Source of the DNA: Halieaceae bacterium
Lineage (GTDB): Bacteria; Pseudomonadota; Gammaproteobacteria; Pseudomonadales; Halieaceae
Reading direction: 5' to 3'
Length of the DNA stretch: 7,106 bases
Assembly: GCA_009886815.1 (NCBI GenBank)
Contig: QXYP01000264.1
Location: 4,259-11,364 of the forward strand
Shown here piece after piece: positions 6,917 to 7,106 of the stretch. The position numbers and the translations under genes were made by a program. Position 1 is the stretch's first letter, and each line of letters begins with the position of its first letter. The notes beneath the pieces are model-generated. The model saw only the letters and a program-made list of their open reading frames with translations, did no database searches and was not told the DNA's origin.

Positions 6917-7106
6917 TCATGAAAGGACTATGACCCCAACCAGCCCACAACCCAAAGCGAGGCGATACCAAACAAAAGGCATGAGACCAATCCGCTCAAG
7001 AATACCGAGAAATACAGCAATAGTGGCATAAGCGCTGAGACCTGCCACGAGCATAGCAGTCAATAGTTGACCGAGGGGTGCCGGTGAAGCATCGCCGGAA
7101 AACCAT
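6917..7106 (-). CDS. uppP: Undecaprenyl-diphosphatase (UppP/BacA), C-terminal part (runs off right edge)
   Basis: Only the last 62 residues and the TGA (6917-6919) are in the window; the 5' part lies beyond base 7106. Translation of the minus strand from 7105 gives a hydrophobic helix LLTAMLVAGLSAYATIAVFL, then GILERIGLMPFVWYRLALGCG and a final hydrophobic segment ending VIVLS. The 'A..FL..ER.G..PFV.YRL.LG' ending is the typical C-terminus of UppP/BacA, the integral inner-membrane phosphatase that recycles undecaprenyl pyrophosphate for peptidoglycan synthesis and whose overproduction gives bacitracin resistance. The family is 260-280 residues, so roughly three quarters are missing. It precedes apeB by 15 nt and is the first visible gene of the probable housekeeping transcript. 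Confidence 0.85.
   Translation of the reverse strand, partial: WFSGDASPAPLGQLLTAMLVAGLSAYATIAVFLGILERIGLMPFVWYRLALGCGLVGVIVLS

Noticed and set aside
1..7106. Mobile element, CRISPR, toxin-antitoxin or defence system
   Set aside because: No transposase, integrase, regular repeats, small toxin-antitoxin pair or defence domain was seen; composition looks even across the window.

Overview
This 7.1-kb window looks like an ordinary chromosomal segment of a gammaproteobacterium, probably a marine heterotroph. The evidence is moderate GC by eye, the long PurC form, a TrpRS and an M18 aminopeptidase of proteobacterial type, a DUF3313-type lipoprotein and an exported M20 amidohydrolase. This placement is inferred from protein character, not from a database search. 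There is no mobile element, CRISPR array, tRNA, rRNA or phage gene.

Layout, right to left, because almost everything is on the minus strand: the window opens inside the 3' end of undecaprenyl-diphosphatase (uppP; 6917 to beyond 7106). Then come M18 aspartyl aminopeptidase (apeB, 5612-6901), tryptophanyl-tRNA synthetase (trpS, 4584-5591) and SAICAR synthase (purC, 3450-4544). Gaps between them are only 15, 20 and 39 nt, so they probably share a transcript of housekeeping functions: cell-wall lipid recycling, peptide turnover, tRNA charging and purine synthesis. A 95-nt spacer rich in short inverted repeats follows. After it lies a tight pair, a predicted DUF3313-like lipoprotein (2650-3354) and a small DUF442 phosphatase/rhodanese-like protein (2237-2650), whose stop and start codons overlap as TAATG.

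The only plus-strand gene (1692-2216) encodes a 174-residue protein I do not recognise. It converges on the DUF442 gene with a 20-nt gap. It diverges from a signal-peptide-bearing M20D amidohydrolase (180-1505), which is followed after 17 nt by the N-terminal part of a cytochrome b561-like membrane protein (162 running off the left edge). The divergent spacer contains a run of nine T.

For four genes I placed the start downstream of the longest possible open frame, because a Shine-Dalgarno sequence sits at the right distance from the internal codon. No clearly novel system is visible. The items most worth a second look are the unrecognised plus-strand gene, the coupled lipoprotein-DUF442 pair, and the pairing of an exported amidohydrolase with a b-type cytochrome.
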